Shown: positions 5,100-5,272 of the stretch, in pieces
How the letters are laid out: every line of letters begins with the position of its first letter
Position numbering within the stretch: position 1 is the first letter of the stretch
Assembly: GCA_017881285.1 (NCBI GenBank)
Contig: JADGRD010000318.1
Coordinates: 1-5,272 of the forward strand
Length of the DNA stretch: 5,272 bases
Origin: Pseudomonadota bacterium
GTDB lineage: Bacteria; Myxococcota_A; Polyangia; Fen-1088
Reading direction: 5' to 3'
Position numbers and translations under genes: made by a program
The notes under the pieces: generated by a model
The model's input: only the letters and a program-made list of their open reading frames with translations
Told to the model about the DNA's origin: nothing
Databases searched by the model: none

Positions 5100-5272
5100 A
5101 TGATTCCTCCCAGGCGCGTCAGTTTCCTGCGACCGGCCATCGCCGGACTGGCCGTGCTGGCCAGCTCGGCTTCCGGGGGTGGCTGCCGCAAGCTCTTGGG
5201 TGGCGGGCAGCAGACCTCGATGGGCGACATCGAGGCAAACCTGGAGCGGCTCATCGCGCCGGCGGAGTCCGG
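5100..5272 (+). CDS. N-terminal part of an exported protein of unknown function (runs off the window)
   Basis: The ATG at 5100 opens a frame that stays open to the right edge (57 full codons). It starts MIPPRRVSFLRP, then a hydrophobic stretch AIAGLAVLASSA, then SGGGC with C29. This is a typical signal peptide: Arg-rich start, hydrophobic core, small residues. Cleavage by signal peptidase I after the ASSA region is possible; GGGC is a poor lipobox, so lipidation at C29 is uncertain. The mature start has KLLGGGQQ, then MGDIEANLERLIAPAES, which looks helical. No domain is recognisable. The ribosome site is weak (GGGACGAAG at 5083-5091). An overlapping frame from ATG 5081 is also open but encodes an Arg/Gly-rich sequence with no signal peptide, so it is judged a shadow. 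Its promoter would lie in 5023-5099, where none is obvious. Confidence 0.6.
   Translation, partial: MIPPRRVSFLRPAIAGLAVLASSASGGGCRKLLGGGQQTSMGDIEANLERLIAPAES

Noticed and set aside
4970..5254. 94-codon minus-strand open frame near the right edge
   Set aside because: It crosses the strong terminator and lies opposite a plausible signal-peptide gene; composition looks like a shadow.
1..5272. tRNA, rRNA, CRISPR array, insertion sequence or phage signals
   Set aside because: No clover-leaf sequence, regular spaced repeats, transposase motifs or terminal inverted repeats were seen.

Overview
This 5.3 kb, GC-rich window looks like a chromosomal segment from a Myxococcota-type (Polyangia-like) bacterium. 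That placement is an inference from style, not from a marker gene. The clues are large lipoproteins with Pro/Glu/Asp-rich linkers, a small lipoprotein with a TGG/GAGG-type Gly-Thr-rich stretch and a C-terminal Cys-rich motif (GALGEACC...CDTGLTC), strong GC bias that leaves long empty reading frames opposite the real genes, and a SufS-SufU-SufT type iron-sulfur cassette.

Left part (1-850, + strand): the end of a Fe-S cluster assembly operon. The last 12 codons of an upstream gene, probably the cysteine desulfurase sufS, overlap the start of sufU (ATGA). The end of sufU overlaps the start of a short SufT/MIP18-family gene (TGATG). The desulfurase would supply sulfur, SufU would accept and relay it, and the SufT-like protein would help deliver or mature clusters. 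The stop-start overlaps suggest translational coupling.

Centre (855-4151, - strand): one large gene for a 1098-residue secreted lipoprotein. It has a lipobox, a proline-rich linker, three related Cys-containing modules that look like tandem carbohydrate-binding beta-sandwich repeats, and a C-terminal glycoside hydrolase family 8 catalytic domain. It converges on the suf operon with only 4 nt between the stop codons.

Right part (4152-5272): a 345 nt divergent intergenic region with lower GC, holding a near-perfect 16 bp dyad, a cluster of ATGC/GCAT motifs, a hairpin and a T7 run. Next comes a small Gly-rich, Cys-rich lipoprotein gene (4497-4952, +) with a strong ribosome binding site and a good intrinsic terminator. 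Last is the 5' end of another exported-protein gene running off the right edge.

The suf genes are ordinary housekeeping genes. The parts most worth a second look are the three-module GH8 lipoprotein, the structured divergent control region, and the small Cys-motif lipoprotein facing it. Nothing here shows a defence system, mobile element, CRISPR array or RNA gene.
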